DNA of 64,000 nucleotides from Rhodobiaceae bacterium (GTDB taxonomy: Bacteria > Pseudomonadota > Alphaproteobacteria > Parvibaculales > Parvibaculaceae), in assembly GCA_021404525.1 (NCBI GenBank), contig JAAWWE010000001.1, positions 558,001 to 622,000 of the forward strand, given 5' to 3'. Both the position numbers and the translations under genes were made by a program. The notes under the pieces are model-generated. The model did no database searches. It saw nothing but the letters and a program-made list of their open reading frames with translations, and was not told the origin of the DNA. This document shows positions 19,005 to 28,097 of the stretch, piece by piece; the stretch's first letter is position 1; each line of letters opens with the position of its first letter.

Positions 19005-19559
19005 TCAAGGGGCTGCAACCGGGGCATCTCCGGCGGCTTTGAGTTTCTTGGCGACCCCGTCCAACATGCCTTTTACGATCATTTTGTGGAACGGCAGAAT
19101 AGTCGCCAGATAGAGATGCCCGAACAGGTTGTGGCGCTGGCAACAGGTGGCGAGATAAAGCCTGGATGGCGTCTCAGGCGCACGGAAGACAGAAACCCGA
19201 AAATCCTGGTGCGTGTCATCCTCGCCGAGAATGATCTCATTTTCGGTGATGCTGTAGATCTTGAAAAAGCTAATCCTGTCGCCAATCTGCGGCGTGGCGT
19301 TTTGGTCCGTCTCGCTCGCTTTTGTCAACTCATCAGCTGTTTTGAGACCCAAGGGTTTCACGATCAGATCGCGCAGGTGCATTAGAGGCTGTGCACCAGG
19401 AACATCAACCGTGGTCGCAAGCGCGGCAATCTCCGGCATGGTCGCCTCAGCTCTCGCCCACTCATTGTTGAAGGCGACGCTGAAACAATCCATGAAATCT
19501 TGTGGCCGCGCATAGGCGTGCAGGTCGCTTTCTGCGGGCAGGGTATCTGTTCGGGACAT
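19005..19559 (-). CDS. DUF2867 domain protein
   Basis: A 184-residue soluble protein of the DUF2867 family, function unknown. Family features are the conserved DRISFFKIYSITENEIILGEDDTHQDFRVSVFR block and the C-terminal NLFGHLYLATILPFHKMIVKGML. The frame opens at 19619, but the ATG at 19559 (MSRTDTLPAESD) fits the family start better. A 7-bp perfect inverted repeat lies 32 bases upstream and is a likely operator. The gene is convergent with lolD and interrupts the usual lolD-dnaE neighbourhood, so it looks like an accessory gene. A C-terminal Ala/Pro tail is probably disordered. Confidence 0.82.
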   Translation of the reverse strand: MSRTDTLPAESDLHAYARPQDFMDCFSVAFNNEWARAEATMPEIAALATTVDVPGAQPLMHLRDLIVKPLGLKTADELTKASETDQNATPQIGDRISFFKIYSITENEIILGEDDTHQDFRVSVFRAPETPSRLYLATCCQRHNLFGHLYLATILPFHKMIVKGMLDGVAKKLKAAGDAPVAAP

Positions 19560-19590
19560 GCGCTTTTTCCAGGTACAAGAGCTGAGGAGA

Positions 19591-19608
19591 CCATACGTAT
19601 CCGTATGG
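19591..19608. promoter_or_regulatory. Operator-like palindrome upstream of the DUF2867 gene
   Basis: CCATACG, four bases (TATC), then CGTATGG: a perfect 7-bp inverted repeat centred 40 bases upstream of the DUF2867 start. Its ATACG/CGTAT arms resemble TetR-family operators. No TetR-type gene lies nearby, so the regulator would be encoded elsewhere. Confidence 0.5.
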
Positions 19609-19756
19609 TGCGCGCTCACCGTAAGGGAAGGGAGCTTCGCCGTCGAGGGGCAGGAAGGTCGCAGGCTTCAGATGACGCCTTGAAGCCCCCATTAGAGTGG
19701 TCATGTTCAGACCAATCCATCAAAAACCGCAGAATAGGGTCAAAAAACCATAACTA

Positions 19757-19785
19757 TTGACAAAAGAACAAAACAAGAACATATT
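19757..19785 (+). promoter_or_regulatory. Sigma-70-type promoter for the 46-codon unit
   Basis: A consensus -35 TTGACA (19757-19762), a 17-base spacer and a -10-like CATATT (19780-19785; TATTTA is an alternative at 19782). Transcription would start near 19793, about 150 bases upstream of the 46-codon ORF. The surrounding A-rich sequence is unlike the local base composition. Confidence 0.55.
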
Positions 19786-19940
19786 TAGTCAGCAGGTATT
19801 TGAGTAAGTCAGAGACCAACGTGATCCAAACGAAGAGCACTATCGTAAAACGTGCATTACCGGGTGGGTGGCAACTGTCCGAGTTGCGTTGGCGTACAGG
19901 GACGAAATCCGTCCCATATGAACAACAAACAGGAGCACCT

Positions 19941-20081
19941 ATGCGGTACTTGAAGGAACAGACACGAAGCCACGGTTTAAAAGAGTGGATGCAGGACGTC
20001 GCGGCGCTGGCAAGCGTTGCTGCGATGGGCTGGACAGTCCTCCTATGGAGTGAGATTGCGAAAACCTCGATGATCGGATGA
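19941..20081 (+). CDS. Small membrane protein, 46 residues
   Basis: A short ORF beginning MRYLKEQTRSHGLKEWMQD. AGGAG (19931-19935) lies 5 bases before the ATG. The N-terminal half is basic and amphipathic. Residues about 20-38 (VAALASVAAMGWTVLLWSE) form one hydrophobic helix, so a single-pass inner-membrane protein is likely. The same frame is open upstream to 19800 from a TTG, but the ATG has the better signal. It lies between a consensus promoter and a strong terminator, as an independent unit upstream of dnaE. I do not recognise the family; the transcript might instead act as RNA. Confidence 0.55.
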   Translation: MRYLKEQTRSHGLKEWMQDVAALASVAAMGWTVLLWSEIAKTSMIG

Positions 20082-20088
20082 TCATCTC

Positions 20089-20135
20089 AGACAGATAGCT
20101 TCACCCATCATTTTTGGGGCAGCTATCTGTCTTTT
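20089..20135 (+). terminator. Strong intrinsic terminator upstream of dnaE
   Basis: A perfect 12-bp inverted repeat, AGACAGATAGCT (20089-20100) and AGCTATCTGTCT (20121-20132), with a further CCC/GGG pairing inside the loop and a TTTT run after it. It follows the 46-codon ORF stop by 8 bases and insulates dnaE from upstream transcription. Confidence 0.85.
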
Positions 20136-20261
20136 CCACAACTTTCCTTGTTTGGGACGGGTGACATGGGCAGGGCGTCATCCGACAATGGGCATCAGAA
20201 GGAATGAGAAGGTTTGGCCTTAGCCACGCCGTTCATCCCTAGAAATTGAAAGCCCCATCCT

Positions 20262-23200
20262 GTGTCGAAAAACCAGCCCCAAAGCCAAACCGACCTCAAA
20301 TTTATCCATCTGCGATTGCATTCCGCCTATTCGCTTCTTGAGGGCGCGATCCGCCTGAAGGAGTTGCCGGGTCTTGTCCGCGACGGTGGCATGCCTGCGG
20401 TCGGCATCACAGACACTGGTAACCTGTTTGGCGCTCTGGAGGCCTCAGAGACCCTTTCGAAAGCCGGCATTCAACCCATTACGGGGTGCACCCTGGCGGT
20501 GGATTTGGGGCTCGATGATGACGGGCCCGGCCTGGGCCGCAATGAGCGAAAGGACCCAGACGGGTCGATCGCTCTCCTGGTTCAGAACGAGCAGGGATAT
20601 GCCAATCTCATGCGGCTCACCTCCAAAGCCTATTTGGAGACGGAGGGGACGGACGATCCCCATATCTCTTTCGACGAGCTTGCCGACCTGAGTGAGGGCC
20701 TTATCTGCCTGACAGGCGGTCCAGCTGGACCCATCAACCGGCTTTTGGTGGAGGGACAGGAAGACAAGGCGAAAGAGGTCCTGACGCGGTTTCAAGCCAT
20801 GTTCCCAAGCCGGCTCTATGTGGAACTCCAGCGCCATGGCATGGCGGAAGAGGGGCAGGCCGAAGGTCCTCTGATCGATTTTGCCTACGAAATGGATCTC
20901 CCGCTGGTCGCCACAAATGAATGCTTCTTCACGAGGAAGGACGAGTTTGAAGCCCACGACGCGCTGATCTGTATCTCGGCGGGGGCCTATGTCATCGAGA
21001 CGGAACGGCGGCGCCTGACCCCTGAGCACTATTTCAAGAGTCAGGCAGAGATGACAGAATTGTTTAGCGATCTGCCAGAAGCCATTGAAAACACGATTGA
21101 AGTTGCGCGCCGGTGTGCCTATCGGCCCCACACCCGCGATCCAATTCTGCCAAGTTTTGGCTCCGGCGATGGGGAGGTAAGCGAAGCTGATGAGCTGCGG
21201 CGCCAGGCCCATGAAGGACTGACCCAAAGGCTGGCGGTCACCGAAACGGTGGCCGATGAGCAGGAATATCGGGACCGGCTGGATTTCGAGCTTGATGTCA
21301 TCATCAATATGGATTTTCCGGGCTACTTCCTCATCGTGGCGGATTTCATCAAATGGGCTAAAGACCACAACATTCCAGTGGGACCCGGCCGTGGCTCTGG
21401 GGCTGGGTCCGTTGTCGCTTGGGTGCTCACCATCACAGACCTGGACCCGCTACGCTTCAATCTCCTGTTTGAGCGGTTTTTGAACCCGGAACGTGTGTCG
21501 ATGCCCGATTTTGACATCGATTTCTGTCAGGACCGCCGCGATGAAGTGATCCGCTATGTGCAGGACCGCTACGGGCACGATCAGGTGGCGCAGATCATCA
21601 CCTTCGGAAAGCTTCAGGCCCGTGCGGTGCTGCGAGACGTGGGGCGCGTGCTGCAAATGCCCTTCGGGCAAGTCGACCGTCTCTGCAAAATGATCCCCAA
21701 CAACCCGGCAAATCCAGTGACGCTGGCTGAAGCCATTGAAGGCGAACCCCGGCTTCGGGAGGAGCGGGACAGTGAGGAAGCCGTCGCGAAGCTCCTCGAG
21801 ATGGGTTTGCGTCTTGAGGGGCTCTATCGCCACGCCTCGACCCACGCCGCCGGGGTGGTGATTGGGGACAGGCCGCTGGACCAGTTGGTGCCGCTCTACC
21901 GCGATCCTCGCTCCGACATGCCTGTCACCCAGTTCAATATGAAATGGGTGGAGCCCGCTGGCCTCGTAAAGTTTGACTTTCTGGGCCTGAAAACGCTCAC
22001 GGTGCTTCAAAAAGCTGTCGAGCTCATTGAGCGTCGGGGCATCAAGCTGGATCTCTCCAACCTGCCTTTGGATGACGAGAAATCCTACCAGATGCTCCAG
22101 CGCGGCGAGACGGTCGGTGTCTTCCAGTTGGAAAGTGGCGGCATGCGGGACCTGATCCGCCAGGCGGTCCCAACGACCATTGAAGATATTATCGCTCTGG
22201 TCGCGCTTTATCGCCCGGGCCCGATGGAGAACATCCCCAAATATCTGGCCTGTAAGCATGGTAGAGAGGAGCCGGAGGTGCTCCATGAGCTGATTGAGCC
22301 CGTCGTCGCTGATACTTACGGGGTGATCATCTACCAGGAACAGGTGATGCAGGTTGCCCAGGTCTTTGCGGGCTATTCGCTCGGAGACGCGGATCTGTTG
22401 CGTCGTGCCATGGGTAAGAAGATTAAAGCTGAGATGGATGCCCAGCGTGCCCGTTTTGTTGACGGGGCAAAAGAGAAGGGGATCTCAGCTGAAAGAGCCA
22501 ACTACGTTTTCGATATTGTCGACAAGTTTGCGGGCTACGGGTTCAACAAATCTCACTCTGCCTGCTATGCCCTGGTGGCCTATCAGACAGCGTACCTCAA
22601 GGCGAACTACCCGGTTGAGTTCCTGGCAGCCTCCATGAGTTTGGACTTGAACAACACGGAAAAACTCCATGTTTTCAAGCAGGAAGCAGATCAACTTAAG
22701 ATAAAGGTTTGTCCGCCAAGCGTGCAGGACTCGCAAGCCGTCTTTGATGTGAAGGATGGCCAAATCCTTTATGCGCTGGGCGCCATCAAGAATGTCGGCC
22801 GCCAGGCCATGGAGCAACTGGCTGAAGAGCGGGCGGAAAACGGTCCCTTTAAGGACCTGTTCGATTTTGCTCGCAGGCTCAATCCGAAGGGCATCAACAA
22901 GCGTCAGCTGGAAAATTTGGTCCGCGCTGGCGCTCTTGATTGCCTCAACCCGAACCGGGCTCAGGTACTTGCATCGGTCGACCTCATCATGAGCCTTGCC
23001 AACCAGGCGGCGAGTGAACGCGAAAGCAACCAGGTAAGCCTTTTCGGCGATGCCATGGAAAGCGATATGGACAATCCGGTTCTGCCTCAGGTGGAACCCT
23101 GGCTGCCCATGGACCGGTTGAATGAGGAGTTCAACGCAGTCGGTTTCTACATTTCTGGCCATCCGCTGGACGATTATGCCAAAGCGATGAAGCAGACCGG

Positions 23201-23714
23201 TGTCGTCACATACGCCGAATTGCTCCAGAAAACCACAAGCGCCGAGCGAGTTGCCGGCACTGTTGCTGCCCGGCAGGACCGGCGCTCGAAGCAGGGCAAT
23301 CCGTTTGCTTTTGTGACCCTGTCTGACCCGACGGGCCGGTTTGAGGTGGTGGTCTTCTCTGAAGCGCTGAATTCCTTCCGGGATCTGCTGGAGCCCGGCC
23401 GATCCGTGGTGATTGGTGTCGAAATCGACCGGGATGGGGATGAAGTGCGCCTGCGGGCTCAGTCTGTTCGTCCGGTGGATGAGGTGGCGGCCACCGCCGC
23501 CGATGGCCTCAAAATCTTCCTCGATACGCCTGAACCGCTCTCATCCATCAAATCCCGCCTGCCGGATCAGGGCAGGGGCGTCGTTTCGTTGGTTTTGCTG
23601 GCCGGACAGGGCCGTGAAGTGGAGGTGGAGCTGAAAGAACGGTTCCACATCACCCCGCCCGTCAGGGCCGCCATTCAGGCGGTTCCGGGCGTTGTGGACG
23701 TGCAGGACATCTGA
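20262..23714 (+). CDS. dnaE: DNA polymerase III subunit alpha
   Basis: The 1150-residue replicative polymerase. The N-terminal PHP domain begins FIHLRLHSAYSLLEGA. The palm contains GPGRGSGAGSVVAW and the acidic PDFDIDFCQDRRDE motif at residues 415-428 that binds catalytic metals. FAGYGFNKSHSACYALVAYQTAYLK and a tandem HhH region follow, then an OB domain (ERVAGTVAARQDRRSKQGNPFAFVTLSD) and a tau-binding tail. It starts at a GTG (20262) with a poor Shine-Dalgarno; no better start keeps the N-terminus. Domain order and length are those of replicative DnaE1, not the SOS-inducible DnaE2. Confidence 0.97.
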   Translation: MSKNQPQSQTDLKFIHLRLHSAYSLLEGAIRLKELPGLVRDGGMPAVGITDTGNLFGALEASETLSKAGIQPITGCTLAVDLGLDDDGPGLGRNERKDPDGSIALLVQNEQGYANLMRLTSKAYLETEGTDDPHISFDELADLSEGLICLTGGPAGPINRLLVEGQEDKAKEVLTRFQAMFPSRLYVELQRHGMAEEGQAEGPLIDFAYEMDLPLVATNECFFTRKDEFEAHDALICISAGAYVIETERRRLTPEHYFKSQAEMTELFSDLPEAIENTIEVARRCAYRPHTRDPILPSFGSGDGEVSEADELRRQAHEGLTQRLAVTETVADEQEYRDRLDFELDVIINMDFPGYFLIVADFIKWAKDHNIPVGPGRGSGAGSVVAWVLTITDLDPLRFNLLFERFLNPERVSMPDFDIDFCQDRRDEVIRYVQDRYGHDQVAQIITFGKLQARAVLRDVGRVLQMPFGQVDRLCKMIPNNPANPVTLAEAIEGEPRLREERDSEEAVAKLLEMGLRLEGLYRHASTHAAGVVIGDRPLDQLVPLYRDPRSDMPVTQFNMKWVEPAGLVKFDFLGLKTLTVLQKAVELIERRGIKLDLSNLPLDDEKSYQMLQRGETVGVFQLESGGMRDLIRQAVPTTIEDIIALVALYRPGPMENIPKYLACKHGREEPEVLHELIEPVVADTYGVIIYQEQVMQVAQVFAGYSLGDADLLRRAMGKKIKAEMDAQRARFVDGAKEKGISAERANYVFDIVDKFAGYGFNKSHSACYALVAYQTAYLKANYPVEFLAASMSLDLNNTEKLHVFKQEADQLKIKVCPPSVQDSQAVFDVKDGQILYALGAIKNVGRQAMEQLAEERAENGPFKDLFDFARRLNPKGINKRQLENLVRAGALDCLNPNRAQVLASVDLIMSLANQAASERESNQVSLFGDAMESDMDNPVLPQVEPWLPMDRLNEEFNAVGFYISGHPLDDYAKAMKQTGVVTYAELLQKTTSAERVAGTVAARQDRRSKQGNPFAFVTLSDPTGRFEVVVFSEALNSFRDLLEPGRSVVIGVEIDRDGDEVRLRAQSVRPVDEVAATAADGLKIFLDTPEPLSSIKSRLPDQGRGVVSLVLLAGQGREVEVELKERFHITPPVRAAIQAVPGVVDVQDI

Positions 23715-23748
23715 TTTCGGGTGATTTCGGTCTAACCCCAATTGGCAC

Positions 23749-23777
23749 TTGCGTTTTTCGGGAGCTGCCCCTATACG
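23749..23777 (+). promoter_or_regulatory. Putative rpsB-tsf promoter
   Basis: TTGCGT (23749-23754), a 17-base spacer, then TATACG (23772-23777). It would give a leader of about 160 bases before rpsB. rpsB leaders in other bacteria carry autoregulatory S2 sites. The G/C-rich leader here, with complementary segments around 23806-23900, could do the same, but I cannot assign a specific element. Confidence 0.45.
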
Positions 23778-23943
23778 TTCGCCCATTCCACATGCGGGGA
23801 TACGGGCTTTTTCATGGGGCACGCGGCGAAACGCCAAAGGCCCCCTCATAGAAAGAACTCGATCCGGTCCGTGGGCTGTCCCGTCAGGGAGACCATGGTT
23901 CCCCCCGCAGAGGTTCAACCGGAAAAGAAGGAGAAAGGGCGTC

Positions 23944-24756
23944 ATGGCACTCCCTGAATATTCTATGCGTCAACTGCTGGAGGCCGGTGTTCACTTCGGT
24001 CACCAGACTCACCGTTGGAACCCGAAGATGGAGAGCTATCTCTTCGGCGACCGCAACGGCATCCATATTGTCGACCTGACACAAACCGTCCCGCTTCTGC
24101 ACCAGGCCCTCGTCGCTGTTCGCGACGTTGTTGCTGCAGGCGGTCGTGTTCTGTTCGTTGGCACCAAGCGCCAGGCATCTGAGCCAATCGCTCAGGCAGC
24201 CAAACAGTGCGCCCAGTACTACATCAATCACCGTTGGCTCGGCGGCACGCTCACCAACTGGAAAACCATCTCCAATTCCATCCGTCGTCTGCGCGACCTG
24301 GAGGAGATTCTCGGTGGTGAAGGCAAAGGTCTCACAAAGAAAGAGCTCCTGAACCTGACACGCGAGCGCGACAAGCTTGAACTGTCCATCGGCGGTATCA
24401 AGGATATGGGCGGTGTTCCTGACATCATGTTTGTGATCGACACAAACAAGGAAGAGATCGCCATTAAGGAAGCCCGCAAGCTCGGCATTCCTGTCATCGC
24501 GATCCTCGACTCAAACTGCAACCCGGACAACATCACGCACCCAATTCCTGGGAACGATGATGCGGCACGGGCGATTGCGCTCTACACCGATCTGATCTCC
24601 CGTGCTGCTATTGATGGCATCTCCGCGAGCCAGGCAGATTCCGGTATCGATATCGGTGAACAGGTCGAGCCAGTTGCAGAAGTTCTGCCTGAGGAAACAG
24701 CAGCAGAACCAGCTGCTGAAGCTGCACCTGCAGAAGCCCCTGCTGACGCGTCCTGA
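23944..24756 (+). CDS. rpsB: 30S ribosomal protein S2
   Basis: A 270-residue component of the small ribosomal subunit that binds late near S1. It begins [29 protein letters not shown], a universal S2 start. It contains [22 protein letters not shown] and the [33 protein letters not shown] block. The frame is open upstream to 23749, but the ATG at 23944 has AAGGAGAAAGGG before it and matches the family. The last ~35 residues are an acidic Ala/Glu/Pro tail, common in alphaproteobacterial S2. tsf follows. Confidence 0.97.
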   Translation: MALPEYSMRQLLEAGVHFGHQTHRWNPKMESYLFGDRNGIHIVDLTQTVPLLHQALVAVRDVVAAGGRVLFVGTKRQASEPIAQAAKQCAQYYINHRWLGGTLTNWKTISNSIRRLRDLEEILGGEGKGLTKKELLNLTRERDKLELSIGGIKDMGGVPDIMFVIDTNKEEIAIKEARKLGIPVIAILDSNCNPDNITHPIPGNDDAARAIALYTDLISRAAIDGISASQADSGIDIGEQVEPVAEVLPEETAAEPAAEAAPAEAPADAS

Positions 24757-24789
24757 TAACAGGACCGTCATCTAACTGCGTTACTTAAG

Positions 24790-24828
24790 TAGGGTCCGGT
24801 TCGCATAGGCGAGGCGGACCCCCTATTT
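24790..24828 (+). terminator. Hairpin between rpsB and tsf
   Basis: TAGGGTCCG (24790-24798) pairs with CGGACCCCCTA (24815-24825), leaving two extra C residues bulged, and a short TTT follows. The loop is 16 nt. It probably acts as a partial terminator or an RNA-processing stem that sets the S2:EF-Ts ratio. The T run is too short for a full terminator. Confidence 0.5.
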
Positions 24829-24844
24829 CAGATGAGGATTACCA

Positions 24845-25771
24845 ATGGCTGAAATCACAGCAAGCCTGGTGAAAGAACTGCGTGAGAAATCCGGCGCAGG
24901 CATGATGGACTGCAAGGCAGCCCTAAAGGAAACAGACGGCGACATGGAAGCTGCCATCGATTGGCTGCGTACCAAGGGTCTCGCCAAAGCAGCGAAAAAA
25001 GCCGGTCGTGTTGCAGCAGAAGGCCTTGTTGGCATCGTTGCTGAAGGCACATCAGGTGCGGTTGTCGAAGTTAACTCTGAGACAGACTTTGTTGCTCGGA
25101 ACGAAAACTTCCAGACCATGGTGACGGGCATTGCCGGTGTTGCCAACGAAGCTGGTGGCGATCTTGCGAAGCTGCTGGCAGCAAAATTCCCTGGGTCCGA
25201 CAAGTCCATCGAAGATTATGTGACCGAAGCTGTCGGAACGATCGGTGAAAACATGAACGTGCGTCGGACAGAAGCTCTGTCTGTAAACGCAGGTGTTGTT
25301 GTGCCTTACGTCCACAACCAGGCAGCTCCTGGCCTCGGCAAGATCGGTGTTCTGGTCGGCCTAGAATCTGAAGGAGACACGGACAAGCTTGCTGCTTTGG
25401 GTAAGCAGATCGCGATGCATGTTGCCGCGACGAGCCCGCTCTCAACAAGCGTGGAAGAGCTGGACCCTGCAGTTGTCGAGCGTGAGAAGAACGTTCTGGC
25501 AGCAGAGGCACGTGAATCCGGGAAGCCTGAAAACATCATCGAAAAGATGATCGAAGGCCGGATCCGCAAGTTCTACGAAGAAGTTGTCCTACTCTCCCAG
25601 ACATTCGTCATCGATGGCGAGAACACGGTCGAAAAGGCTGTGAAAAACGCTGAGGGCGATGTCGGGGCGCCAATCAAGGTGACGGGCTTTATTCGCCTGG
25701 CACTTGGCGAAGGCATCGAGAAAGAAGAAGAAGACTTCGCAGCAGAGGTTGCTGCGGCAGCAAAAGGCTAA
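24845..25771 (+). CDS. tsf: Elongation factor Ts
   Basis: A 308-residue nucleotide-exchange factor for EF-Tu. The N-terminal UBA-like domain [27 protein letters not shown] and the TDFVARNE core motif (about residues 79-86) are present. Two dimerisation subdomains and a C-terminal module with [14 protein letters not shown] follow. ATG at 24845 follows GATGAGGATT. Co-transcribed with rpsB; the length is typical. Confidence 0.97.
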   Translation: MAEITASLVKELREKSGAGMMDCKAALKETDGDMEAAIDWLRTKGLAKAAKKAGRVAAEGLVGIVAEGTSGAVVEVNSETDFVARNENFQTMVTGIAGVANEAGGDLAKLLAAKFPGSDKSIEDYVTEAVGTIGENMNVRRTEALSVNAGVVVPYVHNQAAPGLGKIGVLVGLESEGDTDKLAALGKQIAMHVAATSPLSTSVEELDPAVVEREKNVLAAEARESGKPENIIEKMIEGRIRKFYEEVVLLSQTFVIDGENTVEKAVKNAEGDVGAPIKVTGFIRLALGEGIEKEEEDFAAEVAAAAKG

Positions 25772-25837
25772 AAACGGCCAAAACTCGGGTGTTGCAGGCG
25801 ATCTGATGGTCGCCACGACACATCCGGAGCGCTATTG

Positions 25838-25894
25838 TTAAGGCGTGTGAGATAAGGATTCGCGAGTATCGTGCGCCTGGCTCACGCGCCTTAA
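25838..25894. terminator. Long inverted repeat between tsf and pyrH
   Basis: Arms TTAAGGCGTGTGAG (25838-25851) and CTCACGCGCCTTAA (25881-25894) are complementary over 14 positions with a single G-T wobble, around a 29-nt loop. There is no T run after it, so it is not a standard terminator. It may block or process the tsf transcript, or bind a protein near the pyrH promoter. Confidence 0.45.
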
Positions 25895-25961
25895 TTGTGT
25901 GTGGGTCTTTTGCTAACTGGGGCGGCGAGAGATCCGAGACGACGGGGAAAAACAAACATCA

Positions 25962-26687
25962 ATGGCAAGCGATCCAAAGTACAAAAGGGTTCTTCTGAAA
26001 GTCTCTGGCGAAGCGCTTATGGGGGACCAGGCGTACGGCATTGATGTCGGCACCGTTGACCGTATTGCCGATGAGGTGAAGCAAGCTGTCGATATTGGTG
26101 TGCAGGTCTGTCTTGTTATCGGTGGTGGAAACATTTTCCGCGGCCTGTCCGGCGCGGCTGAGGGTATGGAGCGCGCGAGCGCAGACTATATGGGCATGCT
26201 AGCGACCGTGATGAATGCCATTGCCATGCAGAATGGTCTTGAGCGCATGGGAGTGCCGACGCGCGTGCAATCCGCAATCCCCATGATGAGTGTGTGCGAA
26301 CCTTATGTGCGGCGCAAAGCCGAACGGCATATGGAAAAAGGACGTGTCGTTATTTTTGCGGCAGGCACCGGCAACCCATTTTTCACAACCGACACGGCGG
26401 CGGCTCTCAGAGCATCAGAAATGGGATGTAACGCGCTCCTCAAAGGAACGCAGGTTGACGGTGTGTACACCGCTGATCCAAAAACCGATCCAAAGGCGGA
26501 GCGGTACGATCGACTGACCTACACTGATGTTCTGGCCAAAGATTTGAAGGTGATGGATGCATCAGCTGTATCGCTGGCTCGGGAGAACGATATTCCCATT
26601 TTGGTTTTCTCAATCCACAACCCTGGCGGTTTCGTTGAAGTGCTGCGGGGAGATGGGTTGTATACGAAGGTAGACGGCGGGGTTTGA
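25962..26687 (+). CDS. pyrH: UMP kinase
   Basis: A 241-residue hexameric amino-acid-kinase-fold enzyme that phosphorylates UMP to UDP. Seen: [15 protein letters not shown] (phosphate-binding Lys and Gly), [34 protein letters not shown], and [13 protein letters not shown]. The C-terminal [13 protein letters not shown] is typical. It sits between tsf and frr in the conserved order. The 190-base spacer before it contains a large hairpin, so pyrH may have its own promoter. Confidence 0.97.
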   Translation: MASDPKYKRVLLKVSGEALMGDQAYGIDVGTVDRIADEVKQAVDIGVQVCLVIGGGNIFRGLSGAAEGMERASADYMGMLATVMNAIAMQNGLERMGVPTRVQSAIPMMSVCEPYVRRKAERHMEKGRVVIFAAGTGNPFFTTDTAAALRASEMGCNALLKGTQVDGVYTADPKTDPKAERYDRLTYTDVLAKDLKVMDASAVSLARENDIPILVFSIHNPGGFVEVLRGDGLYTKVDGGV

Positions 26688-26755
26688 CGCTCAACCCGGC
26701 CCTTGGGCCATGAGCTGACAATGAACCAGAGCCGATAGACAAAAGGAACGGAACC

Positions 26756-27319
26756 ATGGCTGCACAGGAACTGGATTTTGAAGATCTGGATCGTCGAATG
26801 ACCGGAGCCGTCGCGGCGCTGAAAAGTGAGTTTTCAGGTCTGCGCACGGGACGCGCCTCCGCAAGTTTGCTGGAACCAGTGCAGGTCGAAGCCTATGGAT
26901 CGATGATGCCGATCGATCAAGTAGGGACCGTCTCCGTTCCAGAGAGCCGGATGATCACGGTTCAGGTTTGGGACAAAGGCCTGGTGGGACCAACTGAAAA
27001 GGCCATTAGAACCGCTGGTCTTGGCCTTAACCCGGCGGTTGATGGACAGCTTCTTCGTATTCCAATCCCGGAATTGAACGAAGAGCGCCGTCAGGAACTG
27101 ACGAAGATTGCGGCAAAATATGCAGAAGAGGCCCGTATCGCCGTGCGTAATGTGCGACGTGACGCCATGGATGAGCTCAAGCGTCTGGAGAAAGACGGTG
27201 AGATGAGCAAAGATGAACAAAAAGCCTCCGGCGACAAGGTTCAGCAGGCGACGGACAAATTCATCGCTGAAATCGACAAGACGCTTGAGACAAAGCAAGC
27301 TGAGATCATGCAGGTGTAG
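26756..27319 (+). CDS. frr: Ribosome recycling factor
   Basis: A 187-residue two-domain protein that splits post-termination ribosomes with EF-G. Motifs: [65 protein letters not shown] and [23 protein letters not shown]. Start ATG at 26756 is preceded by AAAGGAACGGA. Follows pyrH by 68 bases and precedes uppS by 40. Confidence 0.97.
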   Translation: MAAQELDFEDLDRRMTGAVAALKSEFSGLRTGRASASLLEPVQVEAYGSMMPIDQVGTVSVPESRMITVQVWDKGLVGPTEKAIRTAGLGLNPAVDGQLLRIPIPELNEERRQELTKIAAKYAEEARIAVRNVRRDAMDELKRLEKDGEMSKDEQKASGDKVQQATDKFIAEIDKTLETKQAEIMQV

Positions 27320-27359
27320 ACGACGATCTTTGCGGATTTTATCGGAACGGAACCGAGCT

Positions 27360-28091
27360 GTGACGCCAATCGAAAAAGAACAAACTGCGGAGGCCAAGGC
27401 GCCGCGACATGTTGCGATTGTCATGGATGGCAATCGGCGCTGGGCGGCGAAACGGCATCTTCCTAAAAAACTGGGTCACAAAGCAGGCGTCGATGCAGTC
27501 AGGAAGATCGTTCGCGCGGCCGGTGATCTGGGTGTTGAATATCTGACGCTCTTTGGGTTTTCATCGGAAAATTGGAATAGAGGTCCTGAAGAGGTTTCAG
27601 ATCTTATGGGGCTCCTGCGGATGTTTATTCGCGGAGACCTGGCGGAGCTCCACCAGAACGGCGTGCAGATCAAAATCATCGGCGAGCGCACGCATCTTGA
27701 TCCCGACATCATCTCATTGATTGAAGAAGCCGAGACGCTGACAGCTGACAACAAGAACCTCCATCTTGTGATCGCGTTCAACTATGGCGGCCACCTGGAA
27801 ATCGCAGCGGCCGTCCGGCGCATCGCGACGAAAGTGGCGACCGGAGAAATCAAGCCGGACCAGATTACACCCGATACGATTGAGGCTCATTTGGACACCG
27901 CGGGTGTTCCGCATCCCGATCTCGTCATTCGGACCAGTGGCGAAAAACGGCTCTCTAACTTTCTCCTATGGCAAAGCGCCTACTCGGAGTTCGTCTTTAC
28001 AGATGTGCTATGGCCGGATTTCACCAAGAACACATTAGAAGACGCTGTTCTGGAATATCGCTCCCGTGATCGCCGGTTCGGGGAAGGGTGA
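27360..28091 (+). CDS. uppS: Isoprenyl transferase (undecaprenyl diphosphate synthase)
   Basis: A 243-residue cis-prenyltransferase that makes undecaprenyl diphosphate, the carrier lipid for peptidoglycan. The [16 protein letters not shown] motif holds the catalytic Asp and Arg near residues 23-28. [27 protein letters not shown], and [23 protein letters not shown] follow. The frame runs upstream into frr. I chose the GTG at 27360, which gives a normal N-terminus and has CGGAACC before it. cdsA begins 6 bases later. Confidence 0.95.
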   Translation: MTPIEKEQTAEAKAPRHVAIVMDGNRRWAAKRHLPKKLGHKAGVDAVRKIVRAAGDLGVEYLTLFGFSSENWNRGPEEVSDLMGLLRMFIRGDLAELHQNGVQIKIIGERTHLDPDIISLIEEAETLTADNKNLHLVIAFNYGGHLEIAAAVRRIATKVATGEIKPDQITPDTIEAHLDTAGVPHPDLVIRTSGEKRLSNFLLWQSAYSEFVFTDVLWPDFTKNTLEDAVLEYRSRDRRFGEG

Positions 28092-28097
28092 GGGACA

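Noticed and set aside
20445-21368. 307-codon minus-strand open frame inside dnaE
   Set aside because: It lies wholly antisense to conserved dnaE coding sequence. No family motif or ribosome-binding site; a composition effect.
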